From: Epithemia pelagica
Taxonomy: Eukaryota > Bacillariophyta > Bacillariophyceae > Surirellales > Surirellaceae
Length of the DNA stretch: 64,000 bases
Direction of reading: 5' to 3'
Assembly: GCA_946965045.2 (NCBI GenBank)
Contig: OX337238.1
Span: 2,542,001 to 2,606,000 of the forward strand
Below, piece after piece: positions 21,210 through 32,903 of the stretch. Below the pieces are notes generated by a model. That model saw nothing but the letters and a program-made list of their open reading frames with translations, was not told where the DNA came from and ran no database searches. Position numbers and translations under genes: made by a program. Every line of letters starts with the position of its first letter. Within the stretch, counting starts at the first letter, position 1.

Positions 21210-24100
21210 TCATTTGTCGGTGTACCCAAGTAATTTTTCTAATCGCGTCATGCGTTCGTCCAATTTCACTTGCATATCAACCAGTTGCGTGAGGCTCTGT
21301 CTTTCCGCTGTACGCTCTTTCCGTAGTTCCTCCACAATTTCACCCACCGACGATTCCACTCTTGATAAACGGTGAAAGATGGACAATGATTCACTTTCCA
21401 TCGTACCAATGGAAGAAACATTGTCGAGAGGATGGAGTCGAGAGGCTGCGATAGAATTTGAATTTGGGGAGAGTTTGGCTGTTGTGCAATCATCGCCCTC
21501 ACATGCTGGCTCTCCACCGCTAGACAAAAGACTGTCTTTTTCCTCTTTTTCCCCTTCCGTTGTCGAGACAGTCACTTTCGTTTCCGTTTCGAAAGACTGC
21601 GACACGTCTATCATTTTGGACGTTGCAATCAACGCCAAAAGAGTGATTGCTTCCGAGCTCCCGTCCTGACAGTCACCGTTGGGGGATTCCATACCACGGG
21701 CCCTTTTGGTGACTGCGTTAGCCAAGTAACCCATGATGGTTACCAAGATTCTGGGTCCAGCTGTGCCGTCTTCTTTCGATGTTTTATTCTCTATACAAGT
21801 TCCCATACCTACATCATTTGACAAACTCGACATGGCTCTTTCGACAATAGCCAGACCCTCTTGGTAGGCCTTTTGCAGCTGTTCGTTTCCACTTTGATCC
21901 ACGACGGAACAAATATGATGCACATCTCCGTAGTCCACAATCTCATCCAGAATACAAGAAACACGGTTGTCCGGTAAAGGATTGGGAGACAATGCCTGTC
22001 CAAATGAAAGTGAGTTCAGAATCGAGCAAATGACTGCAATTGATCCACGATTATGATCATCTTCTTCCAGTGCGGCAAGAAAATCTTTCAGGGATCTACC
22101 GAGAGATTGGACCTGTGAAAGAATGGCACGATGGCTAATGCCCTCACTGGGGGTATTTGCAGTCACCTGTGATTGAGTTGAGGTTCGCGGCAGCATTTCG
22201 CCGACTCTAAATTCAAACATGGCAAAATTGCTTGTCGGAGAAGGCAGTGACGGCTCTTTAGATGTCACAGAATCTGCGTCATGTTTATCAATGCCATGAG
22301 TGACGATACCGTCCTGACGGCACTTTTGTACAATCCTCTCCTGCATTGCCATGAGTTGGCGGTCACTTTTGCAAAAAGTCTTGGATGTCCTTTGTAGTGC
22401 TTTCAATGCGTACCGTTGCCGATCATTCTTGGATAAAAGATTGGAACGATAGAGGTGATTGAGAAAGGTGTAAAACACTTTCATTTGGTGAATGTTTGAG
22501 ACCAAAAGTGCCAAGTCGTGGACCTTGAAAACGATGTCGTCAGAATAAGCTTCGACAAGTTTTCTGTAAAAGGCATCCTCCAATCGGCCAGATTTTTCGT
22601 CTCTCGTCGATGCTACAGACCGACCAGGAGGTTTCCTGTCATTATTGGTGACCCCATTCAGTTCAAGAAGCGACTTTAGGCGTTGAAGTTTTCTGCCCAT
22701 TGGAATTCTGTCTTGGATTATTTCCGTGTTTTGAATTCTAGCGGTAAGCTGATCAATCTCCTCTTGAATTTGTTCGCTTGTCCAGAATTTTTCATCGTCA
22801 CGCAGTGAATCCAATAACGGAAGTAAGGATTGTGCTTTCGCCCCCTCTTGTAGCACCAACTCATCGTCGTCACTGTAGTCAACAACAGCCTTTGCCCGTT
22901 CAATGGCATTGTGGAGTTTCTCCATTTCGGTGTCTAGTTCCGTCCGAGAGGAAAGCATTTTCTGCAAAGTACAAAATCTGTAAGATTTCAGGCAGTGTCA
23001 AGCAGTGGCTGGCAAACTTACAGCCGTACAATAGAACGTACCTTGAGCTGTTCTTTCTTGTCGACCGTTAAAGCCAAAGTCTCACATGAATCCACATTTT
23101 GTCCACCAATCGCAGCAATACCAGTTCTGTAGGCCACCATACTACAACCTTTACGTCCAGTGGTCAATGGTGGAAGGTTCCACACAATCCCACGTTCCAT
23201 ATCCAAAACCTCCACCGTAGCACTACCTCCTGCAATTATGATACAGGATCCAACTGACACAGCAGCAGCATAAAGATAACGTGCGTCAGATAGAGCACAG
23301 GTCGTCCAAGCTGACAATGACGAGGAAAACACTATAGCAGTAGTCTCTTTGGTCGCATCATCAGAAGTCTCGTCGAATTGCAATGACTCCACCAATGTCA
23401 ACATATTACTACCGTTGGATCCTCCAACAACATAGATGCGGTGGCCAATGACAGCACTTGCACAACCATAACGAGGAGCTTCCATGGATGGCCCCGCAAT
23501 CACAGTGTGGTTGCTTTTCACAGCTGTATCGATTATATCCACCGATGACAAATAGTTTGTGTTGATGATTCCACCAATAATCACAATATAACGATTCGAA
23601 ACGGGAACAGCCGAACATCCCTGTCTTGCCGTAGACAATCGACAATTCAAGGTAGTCCATTGGTTGCTGGTAGAGATAGCCGTTGAACCTGAACACAAAG
23701 CTTCAACATCAATGCGTTCCACACTATCCAAAAATGAGTCTCCATTGTGTCCTCCAATCAAATAAACTCCTCCGCTACAAACCACCGCAGCATGACAACG
23801 TCTCTTGTCTTTCAACGGCGGTCCTTCCCGCCATTGTTTATTTTCTTCTGCCAAATCCAATAACAACACTGAGTTGGTACAGTTTTTATTTTTTTGGCGT
23901 CCTCCCAAAACTACAACTGTCTGTGCATTGTCATGCTGTTGAGGATGGTCGACAACGACTGAAGCATGATAGGAACGCCATCCACCCAAAAGGGGAGGCC
24001 ATTCATTTGAATTCCATTGTGAAGCAGTAGTGCTATTGTCATTGTCAGAGTCGACAAAGGCAAGTCCCGATCGCAGCGCTTGTTCGTGCAATCTTGTCAT
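21210..24100 (-). CDS. Kelch / coiled-coil protein, copy 4 (two exons)
   Basis: Exon 1 is 24100-23042 (353 codons, MTRLHEQALRSGLAF), the intron 22962-23041 (80 nt, GTACGT...TTTGCAG, phase 0), and exon 2 22961-21210 (583 codons plus stop), giving about 936 aa. Six kelch blades; blade 5 is shortened by a few residues (CIIIAGGSATVEVLD). Exon 2 is a mosaic. Its first ~210 residues nearly match copy 6, while residues from about 300 to the end nearly match copy 3. N- and C-terminal coiled coils are present and the protein ends KLLGYTDK. No defects seen. Upstream (24101-24346) is the shared promoter region, cut by a transposon at 24347. Confidence 0.87.
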
Positions 24101-24336
24101 GGTGTTTCTTGGTTTTGCAATTTGCAATGTGAGAGATCTTTTCCGTATCTGGCAGCTGCGACCAAGAGCCCCGGGGCAAGTGGTTTGCGCGACGATGGAC
24201 AGGCGTCGCGCCGTCCCGTACAGAAGTTTGGCATGAGGACAGCGCCTGGGGAGCCATCATGCGGGACTCGCTTCTCGAAGCGAACACACACCACACACCA
24301 CACGCACCAACAGCTGCGAGAGTCCCCGAAAGCAGT

Positions 24337-24346
24337 AGCGAACGTC
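24337..24346. repeat. Target-site duplication of transposon A, left copy
   Basis: AGCGAACGTC abuts the TACCCCC end of element A. AGGGAACGTC follows the GGGGGTA end at 40044-40053. That is ten bases with one mismatch. The uninterrupted site is seen at 51717-51730 (GCAGCAGGGAACGTCG). Confidence 0.75.
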
Positions 24347-24519
24347 TACCCCCAAGCGCCGGGCGAGTATTGAGTCGCACTTAAAAAGGGCTTTTGTATA
24401 CTCACCCCCACGGCGCGTCCTGGAGCTCTCGATCTTGATACAAAATCCCAAAACACACATATTACCTCCACACATTCATCACGGTGGTAGAGGTAAGGTG
24501 TCTGTGAACGACCTTCTCA

Positions 24520-27500
24520 ATGTCAACATCCTCCCACCGAAAACACCGTCTCTCTCAGAAGCAAGCCCGAGAGGTTTTCGCGGCGCAAGAAGCATCCGAA
24601 GCGTCCCGAGCGTCAACGCAAGAAGGCAGAAACAACAGCATCGCCAAAACTCGGAACGTATCTTCACAAGAGCCGAATCCTCCGGCCCCTTCTCCATCCA
24701 ATCCGTTTCCATTTCCTTCATCGGTCCAAGTCACCACCTCGTCTCTTCCTTTCTACGCAACCCCTTTATCGAGGAATACCACAGCACAAGGTCAACTCGA
24801 ACCAAACGAAGAAGCGTCGGAACCCTCAGGCTTCCTTGACAGTGCCGCTGCAAGTTCTTTATCAACGATACCGTCAGAGCGCACCCAACCAGCGCCCCAT
24901 CGACTTCAATTCACCTACAATTCTCTGCCGTCCCAAGCTACTCCAGGTGGGCCTACCTCTACTGTTGGTTCCAGCGCCCAACCAACAAGCAACAGAGGTG
25001 CATCTTCCCTGTCCTTCCACCTTCTACACCGTCGTCACTCTTTGGGACAAGTCGAGTTTGGAACTCAATCGTCGCCCGCCAAAGCATTGAATATCTCACA
25101 AGTGGTTGAGGAGGAACATCCAAACCACAACCACCCACACATTAATGTTCCTACTACGACAACAAACAACAATAACAACAATCCAACCTCAACGAACGAC
25201 CCCAACAATGACCTTGTAACTGCGTACACTGTTGCTACTGCTGTTGCCCCTCCTTCCGAACCTTCTGCCGACAGTAACACAACGTCCACCGCCCGACCGT
25301 CAGTACCGTTGCTGCAAGGACGTGCCCGTGGTACACAAGCCCAAGCCCAGTACCCAAATTTGAAAGTGAAGGTAAAAGCAATTTCGGAAGGGACATATCT
25401 CGTTCCTCTACGTCGGCATCCACCCCTCCCTTGCCTAAATCCCGGCCAATCGACTAAGCTCCATCCACCTTTGGTTATTGTTGCTCCTTCAGCTGAAAAC
25501 CCCCAAGCTCTGTCCGTAGTCTCAAACCATTGTTCGCAACTGATGCAAAAAGCCAAGAACTTCACCGCGGGTGTTTCTCGGTCCACCACCGGTAAGAATA
25601 AACAGCGACGTTACAACCGACAATCCAGCAACAAAAGGAAGCGAGGCGAATCTATTGAAGATGAAACCACCTCGCCTAACTCAGCAAACCAACAAAACAA
25701 TCAAATTCATGTCGTAACATCCTTTGCATTGCGTACTTTACTAATCGAGGATATCTGGTTTATCAAGGAGGAAACACCGGTGGTATTGTTTTTTGACGAC
25801 GAACTCCTTCCTCCACGTTACGGAAAGCGCTTGCTGACTCTTTGGCGGGAAACGTTCCAGTCCGAATTCTTACCAGCTGTATCTTTGCAGGGACGACGAT
25901 ATAAGCAACTGACTGGGTGGGTCCATACCAATCAAGCAACAAAGAAGAAAATTACTGAGGAGGGCGTGAAAACCTACGACCAAGTTCGGGAAGCCATGTC
26001 CGAGTTCAATCACAATGGCATATACCTCCGGTTTCCTGTTTTCTCCGCCATCAATTGCAATATAGCCTTTCCACCGCAAGATTGTATCCAGAAGCTGATC
26101 TCTTGGTTTGAATTGTACACCTACCCACAAGGTGTTTTCATTCAGGCTGACTATTATCCCGAACGGAGTTGGTTGACTATCTTCAAAGAATTCAAAGCCA
26201 AGGGAGATGATCGCCTGACATTATTCCATCGTATTATACAAGAAAGTCCAGGGGATCGCTTTATGATGGCAGACTTAAAGAGTGTCTGGGAACGATGCCA
26301 AAACCAACAGGACGCAGTGACAACAAAATCCGAGTACGAAGAAAAGCTTTCAGCAGAAAGGAACAAAGCCGCCTCTCAACCGTTGGTGTTCCCCCCCATC
26401 ATTGAGTCCGAAGTTGCAGCTAAGTTTTGCCGAGTCCTAGATGAAAGGTTGAACGAACGTTTGGATGACTGTTTTGGCCGATTCAACAATATTTTCGACA
26501 AATTTCTTTCCGAGTACGAGCTACGCGAATTGGCCACACAATTTGAAAAACAATGTCCTCAACAATTCAACGCTATCATGGGGATAAGTGGCTACACGAA
26601 AAAGATAGACGACGCACCATCGAAACATAAACGCTTCCTCCGGAAACGATACACTCTCGATGCATTGTTCCTATTTGTGATACGAGCTCGGAAACACAAT
26701 AACCATTTATTGGTTCCGTTCGGCATGATTTTCGCCTTGGCACAATATGCTTGTGGCCACGGAATGCTGGCTACCCAGATTCCAATCTGGTTTGGAATAG
26801 CAGTCTCGAAGAGGACGATGGAACGACGTGTTGCTGAATGTCTTCGCTCCTACGACGACAAAGTAAAACGATCCATAAGAAATGTCACCAATCTGCTATG
26901 TGTTTTCGACAACCTCCAAGATGGCAGGCGACTATCTTTCCAATTTGGGCAGAGTGCAATCTACACCAGAGTTACAGCCCGTTTTGTGATGGCCATGTAC
27001 CTTGAAAAGATGCCATCATGGGTCTACTCCTTTCATGCTCGACCAATTCTGACATACCTCCAACAGGATATTCCGGCACCGTACCAGATGCCGGCTTTTG
27101 AATGCGATCGGAACACCGACGCGTCTTTGGTTGACCGCATAGCTTCTGTTTTCCGTGGCACGTACAAGTCGGACCTTGAACGCGATGGGAACCCCTTCGA
27201 TTGTTCCGGTACCCGTGTCCGTTGCTACGTGCAAATGGTCTCTTGGTGTGCAGAATTGCGTACGATAAAACGTTGCCTATCCATCCGACGACATGCTGGC
27301 CACGACGTTGATTATACCCTTCAGCCTGTTCAATTTGCAACCTGTCCGCGACGAGCCATTGTCAGGGCTACCATGAACAGACTCCGGAAGAACCGTGACA
27401 CAAATGTCTTCACCATGGCGCGCCAGTTTCCGTCTACCGTATTTTCCGGATTCCTGGACCCCCGGAATGTACATGATTCAGGGCGGGGGGTCCACAACTC

Positions 27501-30159
27501 CGGCAATTTTGGAAATTTTTTTAAGATTCCATTCACACAGTACAATTAACTTAATAGTAAAGTTCATGTTCAACATCGGGGTTGTAGAGAAGGGTTGGTC
27601 GCACTAATCCAGTTAGGGGAAAGACCGTGCTTCCAAACGTAGCCTTAACCCTAATAACAATACCCATCATGCTGTATCTCTTGTTTCTCCTCTTCGATTC
27701 ACTCCCATCTAATGTCAGGCAGTTCGATGGAAAGCTTGGAACGTGAGGAATGTGGGGGTAACCCTAAAACCTGGAAAGAACCTAGTGATATAAAGTTAGG
27801 GGGCCATGTACGTTTAAGGGGGGAGGGGGGTCCAGGACTATAGGGGAACCAGGAATCCGGAAAATACGGTAGAGTTGTTCGGACTTGGCGACACATTCCA
27901 CCTGTCGCGGAATTATTAATGTTACCAGTGTCGGTGCTTGACGAGACGACAAAGGTCGGTGCAACTGGTGTTGTCCTTGACTTTATGACCCTTCACGGTC
28001 TTTTGGATTGGGATGAGAATAGCAATATTTACAAACCCGGTGCATCATGGCAGAAGAAATGGCTATTTGTAGTTGGTGACGGTCTGTCAATTGACAGAAT
28101 CTTTCAGTTTTTTGACGATGTTATGGCTATAACAGATTCAAAGACGGTTTCATTCAGGCAGGCCTATCGACAAGCCATTGCACTAGCAACGGTCATCCAC
28201 AGAGTTGTTCCAATAACGGGGGATCTCCACGTTCGATTCCATATGTTAGAATCAATCTACAGGCTCTTCTACGGTGGGTTCCTTCAGTGCTTCCAGCATA
28301 GGCTGAAGTGGAAACGACTCGACCCTGTTGACGTTTCTAACAGCTACAGATAATGCCATCGACTGGTTGCACTAGTTTATGAAGAGTAAGAACGGCTGAT
28401 GCTGGATGTCTTCATTTCCGAATGTATCAAGTCCGAAAAGCTTCATGATATATTACAAGGAGACAACGGTGCAGAAGCTCTGGCAGTCCACATAGCCAAA
28501 ACATACTTGGCTTTCTTAAGTCGTGAAGTTAGAGAAAGTGCATACTGGCTACGGCGCTATCTCTGTAACTTTCTGTTGGTGACGAAGAAATACATGCGAT
28601 TCCTGGAGGCTGAGCAACACGGCGATGCAATCGCTATGGAAGCCATGGTGGTAGATTACCTGCCCTATTTCTATATCACCAAGAAGCGCAATTCTTTCAA
28701 CACACAGATCCGCCTTATGGACGTGTACTACCATGGCATACCTATTTCAATCCTACAACAACTCAGGTTGAATAGGACTAAACGCCAAAGGGCTGGAAGT
28801 GTGCCTTCCGCATTCCAAAAGGAAAGCGTGCTGGACCAAATTATGGAAAGGCTCATGCCCTTTTTCAAGGGCATGAACCATCTTGGAACCGAAGCGTCGT
28901 TCATTAAAGTTTCCCAAATGCTTACGGCCTGTCAAAGGGCCAAGCATTTTGTGGAATTCTATACTTGTGGTCGTGCTGATGGCCAGTCGGAACTTGCGGA
29001 ACGATTGAGAGAAGATGGCAGCCAAGGCCAGGATGAGGAAAAAGTTGCTGATCCGGGCAAACGTAACAAAAAAACAACTTACCCAAAAAGTCAACTGAAT
29101 CGTGTATTGGTTACGGAATTGCTTGTCCTTGCTAAGTGCCACGAGGTTCCTCGCGGCAGTTCTCGTGTTATGGATGGAGACCATTTCTGGCGAGCATTGG
29201 ACATGGTCACGTTGAAGGTACAGAAGAAGCTTCGACGCTGTGGTGGCGACGGTAAGGCAGAGGCCGACACCACACATCAGTATGTGCTATGCCAGGCAAA
29301 GGCAATGATGGGACCTCTCTCCAAAGCCAAAGATCGTAGTGTAGACGAAGAAGCCATTGATCGTGAAGAAGCAGATGCAATGGATGTGGATAAGGACGAT
29401 GAGGATGAGGAAATTAACCTCAAAGATGCCATGAAAGAAGAGGACGGGGAGAAGTCAGTCGGTGATAGGTCGTACTTCAGTGAGGGCAAAGAAACTGTTG
29501 TTGTGGATGTGATTGACGAGACAACAGTTAATGGAACCCAGCCGAGTGTGGAGATGGTGTCAGATAATGAAGAGGACGCCGACAACAACAAAGAAGGTGG
29601 AGAGAACGAGGAAGAATGTGAGAATAACCGGGAAGGCAATTTACAAGCTGATGATGAACAGGAGATAAATGAGACCCAAATTGAGGATATCATTGAGGAA
29701 GAGGCTGCTGAATTGATGGATGATAGGCTGGACGGTGACGATAGTCCATCTCAACGCGATGAAGAGGAGGATGAGGATTGTGCATCTCAGGAAGGGAACG
29801 AGGAGGGAGAAACCTCGGACAGAGTGACAAACAAGAATACAGATGGTCTGAGAGAAAAAGCGTCTTTGAAAGGGATGAAGGTTGTCTCTATGAATGCAAC
29901 AGCGTCACAAGATGTTGTTGCACTTGCTCTTGAAGCGATCGCGGAAAAAAATGTTATCATGGCAAAAGCAAAAGACGCAGAACGAAAGGAGAGGGAGGAT
30001 CACTGTTTACGGTACAAGCTTTATATGAGGTTGGAAGAAATGGAGGACGATCGAGAGAGTTTGGGATGGATGGATGCAATGTCAGGCAACAGCAGCGACA
30101 ACAGTATGCTCGATCGGTCGTTGGATGCTTTGGAACGTTTCAAGAATTCGGTTAACTAA
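24520..30159 (+). pseudogene. Putative transposase of element A (DUF6589-like), broken
   Basis: About 1734 codons from ATG 24520 after removal of a MITE. The N-terminal ~330 residues are low-complexity (Ser/Thr/Asn-rich, poly-Asn near 25150). The conserved body includes the blocks KHNNHLLVPF, FDNLQDGRR (26908) and VGDGLSIDRIFQFFDD (28072) with a following H-x-R-FHM motif. The last two resemble DUF6589-type proteins, and the acidic residues are candidate DDE catalytic positions (inference). The C-terminus is highly acidic (29340-29800), then helical. Defects: the 433-bp MITE after 27436, and two in-frame stops at 28351-28353 (CAA to TAA relative to element B) and 28387-28389. The reading frame is otherwise continuous and matches element B throughout. 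Confidence 0.75.
27437..27869. mobile_element. MITE, 433 bp, TA target duplication
   Basis: Starts CCGTATTTTCCGGATTCCTG and ends with the exact complement over 21 bp. It is bounded by TA at 27435-27436 and 27870-27871. Removing it and one TA restores the transposase frame (QFPSRVVR, as in element B). The inside is non-coding, with G-tracts near both ends. The TA duplication and TIR fit a Tc1/mariner-type non-autonomous element; the family cannot be fixed from this sequence. Confidence 0.9.
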
Positions 30160-30188
30160 TATTATTTAGAAGAGCTTTACATTAAAGA

Positions 30189-32369
30189 CTATGTAGTTGG
30201 GAAGAGGTTGAAGCCAGACCAAACGCCGTCACAGTTCATCCGGGGGTTTCCATTTGCATAATAACCGAGTTTCACTCGGAGGTTTAAACCGTCAACATCT
30301 GGCTCTAGGATTTCAGAGGCAAAACATTTCAGAAGTAAGGCTTTGGCACGTTGTCGGGCGGCTCGCTTATCCTTCAATCTGAATACCCTTTTGGCAAAGA
30401 CTTTGATTCCTTTCCCATCGGGCCCAATTGTTTCGCACTGCAGCAGTCCGTTGAGAAAGCATTCCTTGTGGAGGAAGAGTTGAGCTGGTGAAAGTTTTCG
30501 TGTGATAAATATCTGGACAAAGTAGTCTTGCAAGGCAACTCTGTCGACTCTACCATCCAAAGGAGTTGACACAGGATGTGGGGTACACCGCCAACATGCA
30601 CCATTGCATGACATGGCCATATCACAGACCTTCTCATGATATGGATGGAGCATTGCCTGCTCTACTTGATAATGGATGCAGCGGCCGTTGTTCAAGCATA
30701 ACAGAGATAGAACAGGCAACAGATTATTCCAATGGCGTATGGCGAGTGCTTCGGAGGATAGGGAGTTGTCAGCAGCTGGCTTGGAATTGAGACTGTTGTT
30801 CTCTTCGTCGTTGTTGGTTCCACTTGTGTTTGATGTCTTGTTCCGTTGCATCTCTTCATATTTAGGTATGATGAAGATTCGTGTCATTAGGGACACGAGA
30901 CTGTTTAAAGAGAAGACGATGGTAAACGATGAATTGGAAGCAGAAGCCAATGGACTCCGTCCACATCGGCCAGAACATTGGCGTAGGTCCTGGAGGCTCG
31001 TAGGTATTCCATGGAAGATGACTTTATGGACATCCGCACAGTCAATGCCGGAACTCGCAGTTCCGGCAGTGGCAAACAGCGCAATAGGGTCAAAGCGCAA
31101 TGTGCGTCCCGTCGTAGGAGACTCGTCCAACAATGGCTTCCCAACAAAGAGGTCCGTGTGGTGGAACTTTTGTTCCCTAAACATTGTGCCGTGTACCATG
31201 AGTATGTCTTTCTGGATTCCAAGTCGATTGAGCTCCGCGCGACACTTGTGGTATAGGTTCTGGATTGCCTTCCGAGAGTTCGAATAAACAATCAACTTGT
31301 GGGCTGTTGTGGATTTGCATGTGTTGACAAGTTCGGCCTTGATCCGTCGAAGGGCAGTATCCTTGAACAATATATCGAGAAAAATGTTACGACGATGCAC
31401 GCCAGAATGTCGATGCGGCCATATCAGGTCTTCCTTGACATCAAACCACAATCCAGTCAGCGTTTGCAAGTTGTCAACCATTGCAGGCGAGGCCGTAGCT
31501 GTCATGAAGAGCACTGGTATGGGGATTTTTGATTGTCGTGTAAGCGTTTTGAATAAACACTTGCGTAGCTCTCCAAATTCGGCTCTGAACTCCATCCCAT
31601 GGCTAGCATAGAGATGGCATTCGTCGATTGCAAGCAAGCGTAGTGATCCATTGTCGCAACAGCGCGATAATGTTTCCTGCCATTGTGGGTTGCTGGTTAT
31701 TTTTTGTGGGGAGGAGAACAAGAAGACGCCTTTTTTCGATGCATCTGTGTTTGTCATTTGCTCAAGATGGTTGCGGAGAACAGTATTCAGCTTCTTAGAC
31801 CGGATTACATCAAGGTTGAACACTTGAAGGCGATGATGGAGGGTTTGGGAGAGAGACAGTTGCGTCAACTTTGACGTCTGATCCGCCGCTAAGCTCAACA
31901 AAGGGACAATTGTGATCGAAATCCCTCCACAAAGGAAACCAGCGACGTCTCGTAAAGCGGACTTCCCACCGCCGGTGGCGCGAACAAGAAGCAGAGGACG
32001 TAGGATGGGAGGGAAGGTAGGTTGCAGAGTGTGCCGCTTGATCACTTCTCCACAAGCATTCACTTGCCATGGCCTTGCTGTTTTGCCATGCCAGTCGGTA
32101 AAGGAAAGCAATATGACCTGCTCCAGTAGGGGTAAGGCATGAGGGTTATTGATAGGAAAAGGGGAAGCGGGTCGGATGGGGCGGATAGAGGTGTCTTGGG
32201 AGTTTGTTTCATGGGCTTCACTGGACTCGTTGCTGTGGTGACGGAGGGCAGATAGAACGTTGGCTGTGGACACCAAGTGGTTCGGTGTAGGCACCAGCGA
32301 CGCCGTAGATAGCTCTTCAATGGTGTTAGTTTCCTGGGAAAAGCGTTGGACTGGGGTGGAAGGGTCCAT
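30189..32369 (-). CDS. RecQ-like SF2 DNA helicase of transposon A (intact)
   Basis: 726 codons from ATG (MDPSTPVQRF), all open. SF2/RecQ motifs in order: motif I ATGGGKS (131-137), Ia VPLLSLAAD (155-163), II DECH (249-252), III TAT (290-292), a motif IV region LIVYSNSRKA (359-368), V TASSGIDCADV (437-447) and VI QCSGRCGR (464-471). A Cys-rich stretch (about 570-615, ending CNGACWRC) could be a RecQ-type zinc module. It lacks an obvious winged-helix or HRDC domain. It presumably unwinds DNA during element mobilisation. Its stop lies 29 bp from the transposase stop, and its start is ~175 bp from the right end. Alternative: an independently captured host RecQ, but the homologous pairing in element B argues for a genuine element gene. 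Confidence 0.88.
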   Translation of the reverse strand: MDPSTPVQRFSQETNTIEELSTASLVPTPNHLVSTANVLSALRHHSNESSEAHETNSQDTSIRPIRPASPFPINNPHALPLLEQVILLSFTDWHGKTARPWQVNACGEVIKRHTLQPTFPPILRPLLLVRATGGGKSALRDVAGFLCGGISITIVPLLSLAADQTSKLTQLSLSQTLHHRLQVFNLDVIRSKKLNTVLRNHLEQMTNTDASKKGVFLFSSPQKITSNPQWQETLSRCCDNGSLRLLAIDECHLYASHGMEFRAEFGELRKCLFKTLTRQSKIPIPVLFMTATASPAMVDNLQTLTGLWFDVKEDLIWPHRHSGVHRRNIFLDILFKDTALRRIKAELVNTCKSTTAHKLIVYSNSRKAIQNLYHKCRAELNRLGIQKDILMVHGTMFREQKFHHTDLFVGKPLLDESPTTGRTLRFDPIALFATAGTASSGIDCADVHKVIFHGIPTSLQDLRQCSGRCGRSPLASASNSSFTIVFSLNSLVSLMTRIFIIPKYEEMQRNKTSNTSGTNNDEENNSLNSKPAADNSLSSEALAIRHWNNLLPVLSLLCLNNGRCIHYQVEQAMLHPYHEKVCDMAMSCNGACWRCTPHPVSTPLDGRVDRVALQDYFVQIFITRKLSPAQLFLHKECFLNGLLQCETIGPDGKGIKVFAKRVFRLKDKRAARQRAKALLLKCFASEILEPDVDGLNLRVKLGYYANGNPRMNCDGVWSGFNLFPTT

Positions 32370-32534
32370 GGTTGGTGCACTTGGTCACACAAGGTTGGGT
32401 CCGTGTTGAGACCGTGGAGGTGAAAATGGTTTTGTATCAAGATCGAGAAATCGCCAAATTTGGAGGACGCGCCGTGGGGGTGAGAGGACGAATGCACATT
32501 TTCTCCGACTCAGGAGGGATTCATAACTCACCCG

Positions 32535-32544
32535 GCGCTTGGGG
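32535..32544. repeat. Target-site duplication of transposon B, left copy
   Basis: GCGCTTGGGG (part of the right TIR of element A) precedes the TACCCCC start of element B. TCGCTTGGGG follows its end at 40031-40040. Ten bases with one mismatch, or nine exact. Confidence 0.75.
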
Positions 32545-32903
32545 TACCCCCTAGCGGGGATGAGTCATGAGGATTAGTGAACCAGATCTGGTGAACATTC
32601 TCTATCTCACCCCCACGGCGCGACCTTCAAAAATTGGCGATTTCCCAGTCCTGACACAAACACCAAACAACCACCACACACCCACCACGGAGCAAATCTG
32701 GTTGTCGTCATATCGTCACCAAAGCACCTTTGCACCTCCTTCCAAGACGTCAGCACCATTCGTCTTCCCTCTCAAGAACCTACGACGACGGCAGTTGCAC
32801 CGGGAAACCCTCAAAGCATCCGCAGTAACACGCCAAGTACCACCACACTTCCCATCTACCATACCAACACGGAAAGCAATTGTTTCATTCTTCCAACAAA
32901 GCT

